Both the position numbers and the translations under genes were made by a program. This document shows positions 44,300 to 46,535 of a stretch of 46,535 nt of DNA, piece after piece. The stretch spans positions 1 to 46,535 of the forward strand of contig NZ_AODH01000002.1 in NCBI RefSeq assembly GCF_000525915.1, written 5' to 3'. This stretch comes from Brochothrix campestris FSL F6-1037 (GTDB lineage: Bacteria > Bacillota > Bacilli > Lactobacillales > Listeriaceae). Within the stretch, counting starts at the first letter, position 1, and every line of letters begins with the position of its first letter. The notes under the pieces were generated by a model. The model searched no databases. It was given only the letters and a program-made list of their open reading frames with translations, and was not told the origin of the DNA.

Positions 44300-44950
44300 T
44301 TATAATGGAATGGGAAATAATGCACCAAAGGCCATTGCACCTAAAATAGCACCACCAGCAATCGGCTTTTTCCAGATGTAAAAGATTAAAGCACCGATTG
44401 TCGCACCAATTCCAATTGGAATTGAAGCTGCACATGCTGATAAGATTAACAACGGTCCAAGGAAGCGTCCGGCTGCGTTTCCTGCCCCCATCATCACATC
44501 AGCACCAAAGGTTGAACTTGCACCATTAATTGTTACCTTACGAATTAAAATGATGATACCGCCGATGAGTAAGCCACAAATTGCTCCAGTCAGCAATGCC
44601 AATCCGAAGTTAGTGATTGGTTTTTCAATACCCATGCTGAGAAAAATAGCCGGAATGCCGATACCAACACCAGTTAAAATGGAACCGCCTAAGTCTAAAA
44701 TACCGACAAGTGATCCTTCAAGAATACGTGCGAATAAAAAACTAGCACCAAAGGCAGCAGCAGCACCATAAGAACCGCCATCCATCCCAGCCTTTAGCAT
44801 GGCGACAATAGACACTTCGTTAAAAGCACCGACACCGTAGATATAATACATATGGGTTCCTGCAAAAACAGCAGCTGCCATAATTCCTACAAAGATTGGA
44901 AATGACCAGTCCGCATACCAAAAATTCTTTTTCAATCCTTCTTCTGTCAT
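44300..44950 (-). CDS. DUF4310 membrane protein of putative transport system
   Basis: About 216 residues, highly hydrophobic and rich in glycine and alanine, with about six membrane helices (PIFVGIMAAAVFAGTHMYYI and LLTGAICGLLIGGIIILI among them). It matches the DUF4310 family, which always travels with DUF4311, DUF4312 and the SFCGS protein; the family is among those first named after E. faecalis loci EF_0831-EF_0833. The open frame opens at GTG 44959; ATG 44950 fits AAAGAGG better. With DUF4311 it probably forms the membrane channel of a PTS-like or novel importer. Confidence 0.87.
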   Translation of the reverse strand: MTEEGLKKNFWYADWSFPIFVGIMAAAVFAGTHMYYIYGVGAFNEVSIVAMLKAGMDGGSYGAAAAFGASFLFARILEGSLVGILDLGGSILTGVGIGIPAIFLSMGIEKPITNFGLALLTGAICGLLIGGIIILIRKVTINGASSTFGADVMMGAGNAAGRFLGPLLILSACAASIPIGIGATIGALIFYIWKKPIAGGAILGAMAFGALFPIPL

Positions 44951-44968
44951 TCTATCCACCTCTTTCCA

Positions 44969-45751
44969 TTATTTACCAATGTTGAAAACATCGTGCATTC
45001 CATTTAACCAATTAGGAATTGTTAATTTGAAACTCTCAATCATTTGCATATCGAATCCTCGGAAAAAACCACTAAAGACAAAGAGCAACACGACTGCAAC
45101 CATAATTGATTTCGTAATACGTGTCCAGCCAATATCATCAACTCCTTTGCCCACTAAAATACCGAGTACCACACCCGGAACAGCATTTCCCATCACGAGT
45201 TGTGATAAGCCACCTAAAATAGTACCCCAGAAACCTGAGCGACGACCTGCATCGATGGCAGCAAGCCAAAAAAGCACTGGCATGACAGTATTGATTAGGA
45301 TGGTAGCTGCTGGTACTAATACTGCGACTGCTGCGACTTGTAACGAAGATGGTATCGCTGATGCAGTTGTGTTTAAAAACGCAACAAGTACCATCCCGAT
45401 TAAGCCACCGACCATCCCCATTTTTTTAGGATTGTGCATTGTTTCGGCCACACTTTTATTTTTAACTAGTAATACCGCTGTTGCCCAGTTTGGAATTACA
45501 CGGTGTGTAACATCTTGCGTAAACGCACCCGCACCAACACTTGATGCCCATGCGTTAAAGAAAAAGCCAAGTCCAAAAGAGAAATGGGATGCTGCATCAC
45601 CTTCACAGGCATTCATCTCACCTAGCGTTCTGAAGGCACCTAATCCTTGACTAGCTGGTGCATGAAACATTCTTGCTGCCCCGGCAGCTGCTGCAAATCC
45701 GAGCAACCCACCAATCAATAAAGACTTCATTAGTACAATTATAATCTCCAT
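44969..45751 (-). CDS. DUF4311 membrane protein of putative transport system
   Basis: A 260-residue, Gly/Ala-rich membrane protein with roughly seven helices (SLLIGGLLGFAAAAGAARMF at the start, VAVVLLFVFSGFFRGF near the end). It fits the DUF4311 family. A conserved-looking loop GEMNACEGDAASHFSFGLGF follows the first helix and has charged residues that may bind substrate or couple to the small subunits. AGGTGG lies seven bases before the ATG. It is 18 bp upstream of DUF4310 in transcription order and is probably its membrane partner. Function is unknown in the literature I recall. Confidence 0.87.
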   Translation of the reverse strand: MEIIIVLMKSLLIGGLLGFAAAAGAARMFHAPASQGLGAFRTLGEMNACEGDAASHFSFGLGFFFNAWASSVGAGAFTQDVTHRVIPNWATAVLLVKNKSVAETMHNPKKMGMVGGLIGMVLVAFLNTTASAIPSSLQVAAVAVLVPAATILINTVMPVLFWLAAIDAGRRSGFWGTILGGLSQLVMGNAVPGVVLGILVGKGVDDIGWTRITKSIMVAVVLLFVFSGFFRGFDMQMIESFKLTIPNWLNGMHDVFNIGK

Positions 45752-45790
45752 TTATGTGTCCACCTATCTTTCTATTTTCATCACATATCC

Positions 45791-46157
45791 TCATGTTATT
45801 TCTTGCTTTTGTTTGCGTTTACGCAAGCTAAAATTTTGATACACATTCTTTTGACGCTCTTTAAATGCAATATTTTCAACGACGATTTTTGTTAGCTCTA
45901 TTGTTACATTAAGCTTAACTTGATAGGTTACTTTATCACGTTTAAAGAAGAAAAAGAGAAAGCGTTCTGTTTCATGTGTTGCTGTTGCTTCTAACATCTC
46001 AATATCTATCGGTTCGATACGAACAATCACATCATTTGATGACTGCAGCATTTTATTGTGAATGCTATTCAGTGCACTCGCAAATGCTTGTTTTTTTTGT
46101 GTCCCTGATCCTGTTACCGTAATTACTTCGGTTGTTTTTTTGTTTCACATTAGCCAT
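45791..46157 (-). pseudogene. DUF4312 small protein, frameshifted near start
   Basis: A soluble protein of about 121 residues when joined. ATG 46157 opens MANVKQK, then the frame is lost because the T7 run at 46135-46141 should be T6. Corrected, it reads MANVKQKTTEVITVTGSGTQ and continues through KKQAFASALNSIHNKML into the open frame beginning at 46051. That frame has RIEPIDIEMLEATATHETER and VKLNVTIELTKIVVENIAFK, with alternating strands and helices typical of DUF4312. It is co-transcribed with the SFCGS and DUF4311 genes. Another A8 run in the same gene is in frame, so only one run is wrong. A sequencing error is likely. Confidence 0.82.
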
Positions 46158-46172
46158 CTCTTTTTTCCTCTC

Positions 46173-46529
46173 TTAGTTACCTTTTAATTTTGAATAAGCT
46201 TCAACAATACGTTGGCCTAATTCTTCTGAATCCATAAAACCAAAGCCTAAAACAGTATTGCCGTCATTAATCGCTGTAATCCCTTCTTCAACTGAACGCA
46301 TGCCATGTCTCTCTTTATAGCCGTATTTTGTTGCTGCTGTAATCGCACCGGCACCACCACTACCGCAAAAGGAAAAGCCGATATCTGCTTTTTCTGTTTG
46401 CATGACATCACCAAGACGCATATCTGCTCCCATACCTGGAACTACTACTGCACGACCACCCGCGGCCTCAACACCCTTTGCAACATTTTGTCCTTTTCCT
46501 AATCGATCTGCAATAACTACTGTAATCAT
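46173..46529 (-). CDS. Glycine-rich SFCGS-family protein
   Basis: A 118-residue soluble protein with the namesake SFCGSGGAGAITAATKYGY around residues 53-71. It starts ITVVIADRLGKGQNVAKGVE, a short strand-loop-helix like that of PTS IIB-type or nucleotide-binding folds, and ends in a helical segment. The family always accompanies DUF4310-4312, and the exposed Cys in SFCGS could be a phosphorylation or catalytic site, as in a EIIB protein; that is inference. The start ATG is at 46529 and its ribosome binding site is beyond the window. A PRD-type regulator gene commonly precedes this gene in related operons. Confidence 0.85.
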   Translation of the reverse strand: MITVVIADRLGKGQNVAKGVEAAGGRAVVVPGMGADMRLGDVMQTEKADIGFSFCGSGGAGAITAATKYGYKERHGMRSVEEGITAINDGNTVLGFGFMDSEELGQRIVEAYSKLKGN

Positions 46530-46535
46530 TTATTA

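Noticed and set aside
45000-45650. Long plus-strand open frame (about 223 codons) opposite DUF4311
   Set aside because: It lies fully antisense to a well-supported membrane protein gene, has no ribosome binding site, and its composition (many Pro, Thr and Lys) is that expected from reverse-complementing a Gly/Ala-rich helix protein.

Overview
The window looks like a chromosomal piece of a low-GC Gram-positive of the order Lactobacillales, most likely Enterococcaceae. The evidence is strong AGGAGG-type ribosome binding sites, A/T-rich intergenic DNA, catabolite-repression (cre-like) sites, lipoprotein-type solute-binding proteins, a YesL/YesM/YesN regulatory set, a stand-alone MsmK-type ATPase, and a DUF4310/4311/4312 cluster of the kind first catalogued in Enterococcus faecalis. 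No rRNA, tRNA, CRISPR array, transposase, integrase or phage gene was recognised. The genus is inferred, not proven.

About 1.4-19.8 kb is one large carbohydrate locus. It has an MsmK-type ATPase, a YesN/YesM two-component system with YesL, two tandem paralogous solute-binding lipoproteins, two LplB/LplC-type permeases, a GH92 alpha-1,2-mannosidase, a GntR/LacI-type regulator and, divergently, a GH125 alpha-1,6-mannosidase, a GH38 alpha-mannosidase and a ROK sugar kinase. The glycosidases have no signal peptides. The best reading is that mannose-rich oligosaccharides, such as high-mannose N-glycan pieces, are sensed, imported intact and trimmed to mannose in the cytoplasm, then phosphorylated. 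A direct repeat upstream of the permease operon and a shared GGTATATCAT motif suggest control by YesN and by the GntR/LacI regulator.

From 19.8 to 26 kb lie an iron-type alcohol dehydrogenase, an HxlR regulator facing an SDR oxidoreductase across a perfect palindrome, a truncated MFS gene, a viroplasmin-type RNase H and an ABC exporter. From 26 to 31 kb is a beta-glycoside locus: GPH symporter, GH3 glycosidase and a divergent AraC regulator. From 31 to 40.3 kb the content is mixed: unknown CxxC proteins, an orphan cellobiose-type EIIC, a Gfo/Idh/MocA dehydrogenase, a CoaC/EpiD-like flavoprotein, a LysE exporter, a lipoprotein and about 1.1 kb of apparently decayed DNA.

From 40.3 kb to the end is a minus-strand operon: SFCGS protein, DUF4312, DUF4311 and DUF4310 (an uncharacterised membrane system), an amidohydrolase/deacetylase, a DgaE-like PLP lyase, a DgaF-like aldolase and a PfkB-type (KDG-like) kinase. 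It probably imports an unknown amino-sugar-acid-like compound and converts it to pyruvate and a triose phosphate.

Two features cut across the window. First, a family of about 120-bp hairpin repeats (1-275, 22230-22422, 25595-26004) shows compensatory changes in its stems. Second, about ten genes are broken by single-base shifts. Nearly all of these are one extra base in an A/T run of 7-9, which points to homopolymer sequencing error, although real slippage or decay cannot be excluded.
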